Shown here in pieces: positions 16,669-25,342 of a stretch of 64,000 nt of DNA. The notes under the pieces were generated by a model that did no database searches, was not told the origin of the DNA, and saw only the letters and a list, made by a program, of their open reading frames with translations. This stretch comes from Bradyrhizobium jicamae (GTDB lineage: Bacteria; Pseudomonadota; Alphaproteobacteria; Rhizobiales; Xanthobacteraceae), in the NCBI RefSeq assembly GCF_018130215.1, contig NZ_JAFCKQ010000006.1, positions 178,987-242,986 on the forward strand. The letters run 5' to 3'. The translations under genes were made by a program, and so were the position numbers. Numbering within the stretch: position 1 is the first letter of the stretch; every line of letters begins with the position of its first letter.

Positions 16669-17914
16669 CCACGAGGCGCATGGTCAACCACGCCGCGACC
16701 GCCAGCGCCGCCGCGACACCGGCAACACAGGCCGTCCATCCGAAACGGTCGAACAACGGGCCGAGCACGGCGCTTCCGACCAGGCCGCCGAGGAAATAGC
16801 AGGCGAGATAGGTCCCAGTCGCTGCGCCGCGGTTCTCATGCGCGGCCTGCCCGACAAACCCCGTTGTCGCGGCCTGGGCGAAAAAGGTCCCGGCGCCGAC
16901 CAGCACCATGCCGGACAGCACTGCGAGAAGGTGTGAGGAGAGCAGCAACGGGAGCCCGATTCCCGTTACCGCAAGCGCGCCCCAGATGGCGGGGCGCGTG
17001 CCGAACCGCGCGGATATCCCGCCGGCCGGTGGCGTCGTGATCACCGACGGCAGGAAGACGAGGTAGACCAGGCCGAGATCCATCCGTCCGAGCGACAGTG
17101 GCGCACGGACCAGGACGAAGTTCACGAATGTGAAGGTCCCGATGAAGGCAAACAGTATGCAGAAGCCGATCGCGAAAGCTGCGCGCAGTGCCGGATTGCG
17201 CCATTGCGTAATCGTGGCCCGAAGGGGCGATTGCGTCGCCGGCATCGCGTCCATGGGCTGAACGCGCTTGATCGTGACGTAGACCAGTGCCGCGCCGGCG
17301 AGGTTGAGCAGTGCAAAGAGATAGAACGTCGACGCCAGCCCAAGCGTATCGGCAACCGCCGCCGAGACCAGTCGTCCGAGCAGGTTGCTCGCGACATTGC
17401 CGGTGATGTAGGCGGCGAATGCTCCGCCGGCGTCCGTCGCGCTGCATTGCTCGCCGAGATAGGCAAGCGTCAGCGCAAAGGCCGACGCCATGCAGAGACC
17501 TTGCGCGACGCGGAGCAGCGCGAACGTGGTGAGATCCGGCGCGATCGCAAGCAGCATCGTCGGAAGCGCGAGCATCACGAGGCTTGCGAGAATTCCGCGG
17601 CGGCGGTCGACATGCGGGCTCAGCACGCTAATTGCAAGGCCGGCGACGGCCATGCCCATGGTGCTCGCGTTGACCGCAAAGCCCATCGCGGCCGGTGTCA
17701 CATTGTAGTGCCGGGTCAGCGAGGGAAGGATCGCCTGTGTCGCGAACAGGTCGACCACAGTCAGAAAAGCGGTCAGGCCGATGATCAGGGATCGTAGTGC
17801 GACACCTGGCGAACGACCGTGTATCGCCATCACGTCCACTCGCAGGCGCGTTGCCGTCTCTGTCATCGGATCGCTCACAAAACGGGGATGTGACGGCTGG
17901 ACGTTGGGGAGCAT
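16622..17914 (-). CDS. MFS transporter, arabinose/sugar-efflux-like (YnfM type)
   Basis: 430 aa, twelve predicted helices, with AILPSLTRHYNVTPAAMGFAV in the first periplasmic loop as in YnfM/AraJ-like efflux carriers, and LSPHVDRRRGI as the loop 2-3 motif (D-R-R-G). TGGAGG four bases before the ATG fixes the start. It lies 59 bp downstream of the exported cupin gene on the same strand, so both may be co-transcribed. The last 15 codons overlap, in antisense, the end of the preceding plus-strand MFS gene. Confidence 0.8.
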   Translation of the reverse strand: MLPNVQPSHPRFVSDPMTETATRLRVDVMAIHGRSPGVALRSLIIGLTAFLTVVDLFATQAILPSLTRHYNVTPAAMGFAVNASTMGMAVAGLAISVLSPHVDRRRGILASLVMLALPTMLLAIAPDLTTFALLRVAQGLCMASAFALTLAYLGEQCSATDAGGAFAAYITGNVASNLLGRLVSAAVADTLGLASTFYLFALLNLAGAALVYVTIKRVQPMDAMPATQSPLRATITQWRNPALRAAFAIGFCILFAFIGTFTFVNFVLVRAPLSLGRMDLGLVYLVFLPSVITTPPAGGISARFGTRPAIWGALAVTGIGLPLLLSSHLLAVLSGMVLVGAGTFFAQAATTGFVGQAAHENRGAATGTYLACYFLGGLVGSAVLGPLFDRFGWTACVAGVAAALAVAAWLTMRLVVTPTSAVSPASPARS

Positions 17915-17973
17915 GGGGCCTCCAGGGCGTCACATCGGCAACGAGGCGCGGGGCCGGCGATCGTTACGTCCGG

Positions 17974-18462
17974 TTACATGTTGTGGTCGTGCGGATCCTT
18001 GCGGACGTCGCCGACATAGAGAATGACGGTTTCCTTGCCGAGGTTCTTCCACCAATGCGACGTACCGAATACTTCGGGGCGGATATCGCCGGCCTTGTGC
18101 ACGATCGGCTCGGAGCAATTGCTGGCATATTCGACGATCTCGCCCTGCTGGACGAAGATCAGGGCCGGGCGGTCGTCGTGACTGTGCCAGGGCACGATGC
18201 CGCCGGGCTCGACCGTCAGCTTGCGGAAGCGCAGTTCGCGATCCTTGATGTGGGCCGGCTGCTTTTCGAGGTCGATCGCGCCGAGCGTGACGTCAGTGAC
18301 ACCGACCGGCTTGAAGTCGACTTTCTCGCGGATGTCGGGCCTCATTTTATCCGCCGGGCATTCGCCGGCAAAGGCGGCGGAAGCGGTCGCGAGCGAGCTC
18401 ATGACGATGCCAGCGAGCGATAGGCCTTGCCGGAGCGTGCGTGATTGTCTGGATTTCAGCAT
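17974..18462 (-). CDS. Exported cupin-domain protein
   Basis: 162 aa. The start is fixed by AAAGGAG seven bases before the ATG. A Sec signal peptide (residues 1 to about 33, ending SAAFAG) is followed by a single cupin barrel with metal-ligand candidates in the PWHSHDD motif, then a Glu in QQGEIVEYAS and a His in TSHWWKN. The mature protein is periplasmic. Cys residues at the mature N-terminus (GECPADK) and in ASNCSEP could form a disulfide. Single-domain exported cupins vary widely in function (metal sensing, dioxygenase, sugar binding), so none is assigned. An MFS gene follows. Confidence 0.78.
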   Translation of the reverse strand: MLKSRQSRTLRQGLSLAGIVMSSLATASAAFAGECPADKMRPDIREKVDFKPVGVTDVTLGAIDLEKQPAHIKDRELRFRKLTVEPGGIVPWHSHDDRPALIFVQQGEIVEYASNCSEPIVHKAGDIRPEVFGTSHWWKNLGKETVILYVGDVRKDPHDHNM

Positions 18463-18759
18463 AGTGGTCTCCTTTGGTCCGCCGCGGCCCCGATATGGCT
18501 TGGCCGGCGATGGCAGGAGTTTCACGGAGATCAAGTGCGATATGAAATGCCGGCTGGCTCTCGACTCCATAGCGCCACGCTATGCGCGGCCGAGCTTGTG
18601 ACGGCCGAGCGCCATGCCTGGCAGCTATCGAACCGATCGGGCATCGGCATTTCGATGCGGCGCCGGATCAGGCTTTGATAGGACAGCGGCGCGCTGCCCC
18701 TTGCGGGCGGCCCGCGGCCGAAAATATCATCATCTTCAACCCGTCGGTCGGAGCCAGGG

Positions 18760-19476
18760 ATGACCCAGCTTTCACCTGCCAATGCCGAGCGCCTCAGGGA
18801 GGCATTCCTGAGCTGCCGTGATATGGAGGGCTCGCTCGGCGAGCGGTTGTCGGCCTATGCGGCGGCGAGCCGCAAGGTGTTCCCTGCCTACAGCGAGGCG
18901 GTCGATCGTCTCGTCGTCCGTCTCAGGGAGAATGGTGGTGGCGAGAATGCGCCCAAGCCGGGCGAGGCGTTGCCGCCCTTCCTGCTGCCGGATGAGACCG
19001 GCGCGCTCATCAGCCTGCAGACGCTGATCGCCCGGGGGCCACTGGTCGTGATGTTCTATCGCGGGCACTGGTGCCCCTATTGCCGATTGAACGTGAGCGC
19101 CGTTGTCAGGGCGCAGGACCGGATCGAGGCACTCGGTGGACGGATCGTAGCGATCATGCCGGAGACGCAGAAATACGCGGCCCAGTTCAAGTCCGAATCC
19201 GGCGCACCGTTTCCGGTGCTGACCGATCTCGACAACGGCTACGCCCTGTCGCTCAATCTTGCGATCTGGCTCGGCACCGAGATTCGGCTGCTATTGTCCA
19301 ACGTCGACATATCCGGCTTCCACGGCAATGATGCCTGGGTGCTGCCGATCCCCGCGACCTTCGTGGTCGACCGCGACGGTCTGGTGCAGGCCCGCTTCGT
19401 CGATCCGGATTTTCGCGAGCGGATGGAGATCGACGATCTGGTCGCTGCGGTTAGAAGCGCGGCGGTGGGCAGCTAG
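18760..19476 (+). CDS. AhpC/TSA-type peroxiredoxin-like protein
   Basis: 238 aa, thioredoxin fold. After a ~60-residue helical N-terminal extension, the AhpC/TSA domain begins at about residue 66 (KPGEALPPFLLPDETG). The redox site is RGHWCPYC, a CxxC arrangement replacing the canonical peroxidatic P-x-x-x-T-x-x-C; this matches the peroxiredoxin-like (alkyl hydroperoxide reductase/thiol-specific antioxidant) subfamily. It probably reduces organic hydroperoxides or acts as a disulfide reductase in the cytosol. The ATG is preceded by GGAGCCAGGG. The next gene converges from the other strand 6 bp away. Confidence 0.82.
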   Translation: MTQLSPANAERLREAFLSCRDMEGSLGERLSAYAAASRKVFPAYSEAVDRLVVRLRENGGGENAPKPGEALPPFLLPDETGALISLQTLIARGPLVVMFYRGHWCPYCRLNVSAVVRAQDRIEALGGRIVAIMPETQKYAAQFKSESGAPFPVLTDLDNGYALSLNLAIWLGTEIRLLLSNVDISGFHGNDAWVLPIPATFVVDRDGLVQARFVDPDFRERMEIDDLVAAVRSAAVGS

Positions 19477-19482
19477 GCCGCC

Positions 19483-20397
19483 TCAGGCGCTGCGGCCCAG
19501 CACTTGCTGCCAGTCGGCACCGCGCAGCATCCGCATCACGGCAGAAGCGACCGCGGTGCGCTGCCGCCCGGCAACGCCATAGAGGTGGACGGTCCTGCGC
19601 GAATCGAGACCATCGACGGCGGCGCGTTTCAGCGTGTCGGGAATTGTCGCCGTCTTCGGGATGACGGCGACGCCGATGTCGGCCTCCAGCAACTCGATCA
19701 GGTCGCGCTCGGAAGAGATTTCGTGGCTGCGATCGACGGCGACGCCATGCTCGCGTAGCGATTTCCCGACGCGCTCGGAATGCTCGCAATAGCTTCGCGA
19801 CAGCAGCTGCTCGCTACGCAAATCATCGAAGGCGATCTTGTCGCTGCCGGCCAGCGGATGCCGCTTGCTCATCACGAGGCCGAAATCCTCGGTGAAGAGC
19901 GGCCAGGTGTCGAACCGGTCCCAGTCGCTGCCAAGCTCGGCCGCAATGCCGAGCTCAGCCTCGCCGTTCTTCAGATACTCGCCGACTTCCGTGCTGTTGC
20001 CGCGCAAGAAGCGGAATTCGAGCCGGTTGAACTGCCGCCTGATCTGGGCGAGATGCGGGATCAGCAGCGCAAGATCGATTGCGTGAGTGAGGGCGATCCG
20101 CAACGCGCCGATCTCGCCGCTCTTGAACGACGAGGCCAGCATGCGCGCGCCGGCGGCCGCGTCGTAGCATTGCTGCAGCAGCGGCTGCATGCGTTGACCG
20201 AGCTCCGTCAGCTGCGCGGCCGGACGCTCGCGCCGGAACAGGTCGCCGCCGAGTTCCGCCTCGAGCTGCTTGATCGCGCGCGTCAGCGAGGGTTGCGTCA
20301 CGTTGCACTCGTCGGCGGCACGCGTGAAGTTCAGGAGCCGCGCAACCGCGAGGAAATACCTGACCTGATGCATTTCCATGAAGGTGCTGCCCTGCAT
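19483..20397 (-). CDS. LysR-family transcriptional regulator
   Basis: 304 aa. An N-terminal winged HTH (MHQVRYFLAVARLLNFTRAA...VTQPSLTRAIKQLE) is followed by a LysR substrate-binding domain (residues ~95-300). GAGG five bases upstream supports the start MQGSTFMEMHQ; starting at the next ATG (20379) would remove six residues. It is divergent from the patatin gene, with a 219-bp gap, the usual arrangement for a LysR protein and its target. Its 3' end faces the peroxiredoxin-like gene, so that neighbour is not an operon partner. Confidence 0.87.
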   Translation of the reverse strand: MQGSTFMEMHQVRYFLAVARLLNFTRAADECNVTQPSLTRAIKQLEAELGGDLFRRERPAAQLTELGQRMQPLLQQCYDAAAGARMLASSFKSGEIGALRIALTHAIDLALLIPHLAQIRRQFNRLEFRFLRGNSTEVGEYLKNGEAELGIAAELGSDWDRFDTWPLFTEDFGLVMSKRHPLAGSDKIAFDDLRSEQLLSRSYCEHSERVGKSLREHGVAVDRSHEISSERDLIELLEADIGVAVIPKTATIPDTLKRAAVDGLDSRRTVHLYGVAGRQRTAVASAVMRMLRGADWQQVLGRSA

Positions 20398-20616
20398 TAT
20401 TCCTCGGACCAGGCTAGCCGAAAAGCCCTGCCAGGAACACCGGAACCGCGATAGCGGCGGCGTATGGTTTCGGAAGCCAGCCGGCATTTCCGGTGAAGGC
20501 GCTCGCACCGCAGACTGCAGCGATGGAAGCCGAGCCGCGCACTGAAACGTGAACGTAACAAGGACCGCCCACTCGCGAACCTTTGCGGGCAGGTTGAAGC
20601 TTCGCAGGAGTGTGAA

Positions 20617-21774
20617 TTGACCGAGGCCAGGGACAGTGTTTCGTCGCGCAGATTGGTATCTGCGGGTGCATCTGATACCGGCCAGGTGGTGCTCGTGCTG
20701 CAGGGCGGCGGGGCGCTCGGCTCCTACCAGGCCGGCGTTTACGAGGCGCTGCATGAGGCCGGTATCGAGCCGGACTGGATCGTCGGCACCTCGATAGGCG
20801 CCATCAATGCCAGCCTGATCGCGGGCAATTCGCCGCAGAACCGCACGACACGGCTGCGCGCGTTCTGGAAAAAGATGGAGCAGAACCCGGTCTGGAGCTT
20901 TCGCGACATCTATCCCGGGTCCAATGAGAAGCTGTCCTACTGGTCGACGGTGACCAACGGCATTCCGGGATTCTTCCAGCCCAATCCGCTTGCGCATGCC
21001 GGCGACAGCTATGTGCTGGGCGCCGACAACGCCGGCTACTACTCGACCGCGCCGCTGGAAAAGACGCTCGCCGAATTCGTCGACTTTGATCTCGTTAACC
21101 AGTGCTCGCCGCGGCTGACGGTCGGCGCCGCGCATCTCCGTACGAGCGAGATGCGCTATTTCGACAGCCGCGACACCAGGCTCGGCGTCAAGCACATCAT
21201 GGCGTCAGGTGCGCTGCCGCCTGCGTTTCCGGCGATCCGGATCGACGGCGAGCTCTATTGGGATGGCGGGATCCTGTCGAACACGCCGACGGAAGTGGTG
21301 TTCGACGACATTCCGCGCAGGAATTCACTGATCTTCGCGGTGCATCTGTGGAACCCGAGAGGTTCGGAGCCGACGACCATGGCTGAGGTTCTGACCCGTC
21401 ACAAGGATGTGCAGTATTCCAGCCGGATCGCCAGCCACATCGCGCGCCAGCAGCAGGCGCACCGGCTGCGTCATGTCATCAACCAGCTGGCCGCGCGGCT
21501 CCCCGAGAGCGAGCGCAATAGCGAGGCGGTGCGCGAACTTGCCAGCTACGGCTGTCCGACGCGGATGCATATCGTGCGGCTCCTGGCGCCGCAGCTCGAT
21601 CGCGAGACCCACATCAAGGATATCGACTTCAGTCCGTCCGGTATCAAGGCGCGCTGGGACGCGGGCTACGCCCACACCAGGGCCGTGTTGCAGCGCAAGC
21701 CGTGGATCGGCGAGTTCGATGCGCTCTCGGGCGTCGTCCTGCATGAGCAAGCGCTGGCGGAGGCCGCGGAATGA
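20617..21774 (+). CDS. Patatin-like phospholipase (DUF3734-containing)
   Basis: 385 aa lipid acyl hydrolase. The oxyanion motif is GGGALGSYQAG near residue 30 and the nucleophile elbow is GTSIG near 59. The catalytic Asp is in YWDGGILSNTP, completing the Ser-Asp dyad. The last ~110 residues match the DUF3734 extension common in rhizobial patatins. There is no signal peptide. The start is a TTG with CAGGAG six bases upstream; no ATG is in frame nearby. These proteins often accompany polyhydroxyalkanoate or membrane-lipid turnover; the actual lipid is not known. Divergent LysR control is inferred. Confidence 0.87.
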   Translation: MTEARDSVSSRRLVSAGASDTGQVVLVLQGGGALGSYQAGVYEALHEAGIEPDWIVGTSIGAINASLIAGNSPQNRTTRLRAFWKKMEQNPVWSFRDIYPGSNEKLSYWSTVTNGIPGFFQPNPLAHAGDSYVLGADNAGYYSTAPLEKTLAEFVDFDLVNQCSPRLTVGAAHLRTSEMRYFDSRDTRLGVKHIMASGALPPAFPAIRIDGELYWDGGILSNTPTEVVFDDIPRRNSLIFAVHLWNPRGSEPTTMAEVLTRHKDVQYSSRIASHIARQQQAHRLRHVINQLAARLPESERNSEAVRELASYGCPTRMHIVRLLAPQLDRETHIKDIDFSPSGIKARWDAGYAHTRAVLQRKPWIGEFDALSGVVLHEQALAEAAE

Positions 21775-22136
21775 TCCGCCGCGCGGTAGTTTGCAGCATC
21801 GCGCGTTCCGCAGCGGAGCAACCGGGGCGTCTCATGATCTGGCCGGGGAGGTCGGAGTCAAGGCGACCTGTGTGACGTCAAAGTGACCTGCGGTCACAGC
21901 ACCGCGCAAGCCGCATCGCCCGAGAAAGCAAGGAAATGCGCCCGGCATGGGCCGATTCCGGACGCCGGCCACCTTTCTCCTCCGCCGCCTGTCGTATATG
22001 AGGTATTTGCCCCAGGGAACGCGAGTCCCCAGCGCGAATTGACGTGGAAGGTGGCGGCGACCAGTTAATCGAAAAATCGGGATTTTAACGTTTGATCGAC
22101 GCAAGCACCGACAGGCATCCTACACCGGGACATGGC
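21775..22136. other. Intergenic region upstream of the L,D-transpeptidase gene
   Basis: This 362-bp stretch has no convincing gene. The notable element is the perfect inverted repeat GTGACC-TGC-GGTCAC (21883-21897), preceded by a related half site (GCGACCTG at about 21873), a pattern expected for a dimeric regulator. The remainder is moderately AT-rich near 22060-22095 and is the likely promoter of the downstream gene. Confidence 0.45.
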
Positions 22137-23720
22137 ATGGTAATTCGATACACGACGGCGCAATCCACCGGGCCGATGCGGCGCCGGGGAACTCTCGCCA
22201 TTGTGATGCTCGCGACGGTGGCGGGGCTGACGGCGATGACCGCCTCGGCCGGGGCGAGACAGGCGCGCCCGGTGCAGGCCGTCGAGGCGACGGCGCCGCG
22301 GGAAGCAGGCGATCCGATCATGGCAATCGTGTCGATCAAGAGCCAGCAGGTGACTTTCTATGACGCCGATGGCTGGATCTACCGCGCACCGGTGTCGACC
22401 GGCATCAAGGGACGCGAGACGCCGGCCGGCGTTTTCGCCCTGATCGAGAAGGACAAGGATCACCATTCGACCCTCTATGACGATGCCTGGATGCCGAACA
22501 TGCAGCGCATCACCTGGAACGGGATCGCGCTGCATGGCGGGCCGCTGCCCGGTTATGCGGCCTCGCACGGCTGCGTGCGGATGCCCTACGAATTTGCGGA
22601 AAAGCTGTTCGACAAGACCGAGATCGGGATGCGGGTGATCATCTCGCCGAACGATGCGGCTCCGACCGATTTTTCGCATCCGGCGCTGTTTCAACCGACC
22701 AGGGAGGCCCTCGCCGCGGCTCCGGCTCGCGCCGCGAAGCTCTCGCGCGAGGCCGAGGACGCCGCCAGGGTGGCCGATGATGCCAAGCAGGCAGCCGCGA
22801 CCGCGACGCGCGAGACCGCGTCGCTCACGGCCTCGCTGCGCAAGCTGGAGCAGGCCAAGACCCGTGCCGACGCCGACCTTGCGTACACCAACAAGCTGCT
22901 GGCCGCCGCAAAGACCGACCAGGCCAAGGCGCGCGCCGCGGATTTGCAGCAGAAGGCCACCGCCAAGGCGTCCGACGCCGCGACGCAGCTCGACACCGCC
23001 AAGGGCGATTCCAAATCGAAGCTCGACGCCGCCGCTGCCGCAAAGGACGCCGCCAAGGCCGCGGCGACCAAGAAGACTGAAACCGCCAAGGCGGCGACTG
23101 ACGCCAAACTCGCGCTCGAGCCGGTCTCGGTCTACATCAGCCGCGCGACGCAGAAGCTCTATGTGCGGCGAAATACGCACAAGGCGTGGCCCGACGGCGG
23201 CGAGGTGTTCGATTCCTCCATCGAGGTTCCAGTCACGATCCGCGATCCCGAGCAGCCGATCGGCACGCATGTATTCACGGCGATGGCGCGCAAGGATTCC
23301 GGCCTGCGCTGGAGCGTGGTCACGATCGACAGCGGGGATAATGCCAAGGACGCGCTCGACCGCGTCACGATCCCGCAGGATGTGCTGGATCGCATCGCAC
23401 CGACCGCATTGCCGCGTTCTTCGATCATCATTTCCGACGAGCCGCTGAGCAGCGAGACCAATTACCGCACCGAGTTCGTCGCGGTGCTGAGCAACCAGCC
23501 CCAGGGCGGCTTCATCACGCGCAAGCCGACGCCTCGGGTCGATGACGCCATCGCCAGCAACGACGGCTGGGGCAACAATGATGGTTTCAGCTTCTTTCAG
23601 CGCAGCTGGCAACCGGATCCCCAGCCCCAATTCCTGCCGCCGCCCGGTTATTACTACCAGCGTCGGCGCGGCGGCCCGTACGAGCAGCGCCAGGTGCAGC
23701 AGCCGAACGGATTATGGTAA
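22137..23720 (+). CDS. L,D-transpeptidase with a coiled-coil linker and a second, degenerate YkuD-like domain
   Basis: About 527 aa, exported by a signal anchor (GTLAIVMLATVAGLTAMTASAGA). Residues ~70-180 form a YkuD domain with the active-site sequence HGGPLPGYAASHGCVRMP containing catalytic His and Cys. It cross-links peptidoglycan stems or attaches proteins. An Ala/Lys-rich coiled coil (~190-330) follows, then a region resembling the front half of a second YkuD domain (VYISRATQKLYVRR, PIGTHVFTAM) in which the HG and SHGC catalytic motifs are absent. The tail is Pro/Tyr/Gln-rich. The start is the ATG giving MVIRYTT; an upstream TTG is less likely. It converges on glgA. Confidence 0.83.
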   Translation: MVIRYTTAQSTGPMRRRGTLAIVMLATVAGLTAMTASAGARQARPVQAVEATAPREAGDPIMAIVSIKSQQVTFYDADGWIYRAPVSTGIKGRETPAGVFALIEKDKDHHSTLYDDAWMPNMQRITWNGIALHGGPLPGYAASHGCVRMPYEFAEKLFDKTEIGMRVIISPNDAAPTDFSHPALFQPTREALAAAPARAAKLSREAEDAARVADDAKQAAATATRETASLTASLRKLEQAKTRADADLAYTNKLLAAAKTDQAKARAADLQQKATAKASDAATQLDTAKGDSKSKLDAAAAAKDAAKAAATKKTETAKAATDAKLALEPVSVYISRATQKLYVRRNTHKAWPDGGEVFDSSIEVPVTIRDPEQPIGTHVFTAMARKDSGLRWSVVTIDSGDNAKDALDRVTIPQDVLDRIAPTALPRSSIIISDEPLSSETNYRTEFVAVLSNQPQGGFITRKPTPRVDDAIASNDGWGNNDGFSFFQRSWQPDPQPQFLPPPGYYYQRRRGGPYEQRQVQQPNGLW

Positions 23721-23738
23721 GGCGGGGCAGGCGACGCG

Positions 23739-25166
23739 CTACGCCGCAGCTTGCGGCATGATCAGCTTCTTGTAGAGCGTGCCGTAGCAGGCCGCCGACA
23801 GGTCCCAGCTGTAGGACTTGGCCATTGCGCTGGAGCGCATCGCATTGAGGCGGTCCTTGGCGCGGTAGGTGTCGAACGCGCGCCTGACGCCGCCGAGGAA
23901 GGATTCTGCTGACGGCTGCGGGAACAGGAAGCCGGTCTCGCCGTCGGTAATCGTCTCGGCAAGACCGCCGGTCTGATGACCGATCGGTAGCGAGCCGAAG
24001 CGCTGCGCATACATCTGGCTAAGTCCGCAGGGCTCGAACCGCGACGGCATCAGGGTGAAATCGCTGCCGGCAAAGATGCGGCGCGCCTGCGCGTCGTTGA
24101 AGCCGATCACGACACCGATCGCGTCAGGCCGGCGCCGGTGCGCGGCGACCAGCGCGTCCTCGATCGCAGGCTCGCCGCTGCCGGTGACGACGATCTGGCC
24201 GCCCGCCTTGATGATCTCGTCGGCCGCCGACAACACGAGGTCGACGCCCTTCTGATGCACGAGCCTGGCCACCAGGCCGAAGATCGGCCCGCGGGAAACG
24301 GCCAGGCCGAACTGCCGCCGAACGTAATCGGCATTGGCCTGCTTGCCTTTCCAGTCGCCGGCGCCGAACGGCTTTGCAAGCTGCGCGCAGAAGCGCGGAT
24401 CCCAGCTCTCGTCGATGCCGTTCAATATGCCCGTGAGCTGGTCGGCGTCGGAGCGGATCCGCAGCAGGCCCTCGAGCCCGCAGCCAAGCTCGGCCGTGGT
24501 GATCTCCCTGGCATAGGTGGTGCTCACCGTGGTCAGATGCGAGGCGTAGACGAGGCCGCCCTTGAGGAAGGACAGCTGGTCGTAGAATTCCAGCCCGTCG
24601 ATGTGGAAGGAGCTTTCCGGCGCGCCGATCCGCCGCAGCGAGTCCCTGGGAAACAGGCCCTGATAGGCAAGATTGTGGATCGTCAGGATCGAGGGGATCC
24701 GCGTATCGCGCCAGGCGAGGTATGCCGGTGTCAGCGCCGCCTGCCAGTCATTGGCGTGAACGAGGTCTGCTGCCCAATTCTTGTCCAAGGAGCCGGCTGC
24801 AAGTTCGGCAGCTGCGGAGGCGAAACGGCCGAAGCGGATATCGTTGTCCGGCCAGTCGCGGCCGGACTCGTCACCATAGGGATTGCCCGGGCGATCGTAG
24901 AGTTGCGGGCACAGCAGGACATAGACGGGCAGGCCATCCTTGGTCGATGCGCGGCCGAGCGTGCAAGCCGGCATCTCGGCGAGCCGAGGGCATTGCCCAA
25001 CGATTTCAATATGTGTGAACTGTTCGACGACGTCCCGGTAGCCGGGAAGGATGATCCTGACGTCGCTCCATGGGCGGAGTGCCCGGGGAAGCGCGGCGGA
25101 AACGGCGGCGAGCCCGCCCACGCGGACGAAATCGTCCATCTCCGTCGTGACGAACAAGACCTTCAA
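23739..25166 (-). CDS. glgA: Glycogen synthase (ADP-glucose type)
   Basis: GT5 glycosyltransferase that extends alpha-1,4-glucan from ADP-glucose. The N-terminus MKVLFVTTEMDDFVRVGGLAAV has a variant of the K-x-GG glucosyl-donor loop (R-VGGL). The C-terminal half has PSRFEPCGLSQMYAQRFG, with the conserved Glu and Cys of bacterial GlgA, and ends near GlgA's usual length (475 aa). I prefer a TTG start giving MKVLFV, with GAGGG six bases upstream; an ATG at 25205 adds 13 residues. The Lys of the usual KTGGL motif reads Arg-Val-Gly-Gly here, a real divergence that may mean altered donor use. No other glg genes are adjacent. Confidence 0.82.
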   Translation of the reverse strand: MKVLFVTTEMDDFVRVGGLAAVSAALPRALRPWSDVRIILPGYRDVVEQFTHIEIVGQCPRLAEMPACTLGRASTKDGLPVYVLLCPQLYDRPGNPYGDESGRDWPDNDIRFGRFASAAAELAAGSLDKNWAADLVHANDWQAALTPAYLAWRDTRIPSILTIHNLAYQGLFPRDSLRRIGAPESSFHIDGLEFYDQLSFLKGGLVYASHLTTVSTTYAREITTAELGCGLEGLLRIRSDADQLTGILNGIDESWDPRFCAQLAKPFGAGDWKGKQANADYVRRQFGLAVSRGPIFGLVARLVHQKGVDLVLSAADEIIKAGGQIVVTGSGEPAIEDALVAAHRRRPDAIGVVIGFNDAQARRIFAGSDFTLMPSRFEPCGLSQMYAQRFGSLPIGHQTGGLAETITDGETGFLFPQPSAESFLGGVRRAFDTYRAKDRLNAMRSSAMAKSYSWDLSAACYGTLYKKLIMPQAAA

Positions 25167-25342
25167 CAAGCGCCCTCGTTCCAGCCCATGAAAGGGGCTA
25201 TGCAAGATCGGGTCCAGTTTGCTCTTGAGTAAAATGCAAGACGGCCCGCGGCCTGGTCTGGACGAGACGCTTTCCTGTCGGCCCGGCCCACTTTAGGGTC
25301 GCGCGGCGCCAAGCGATCTGGAAACCGTGCGTGGAGGGAGCC

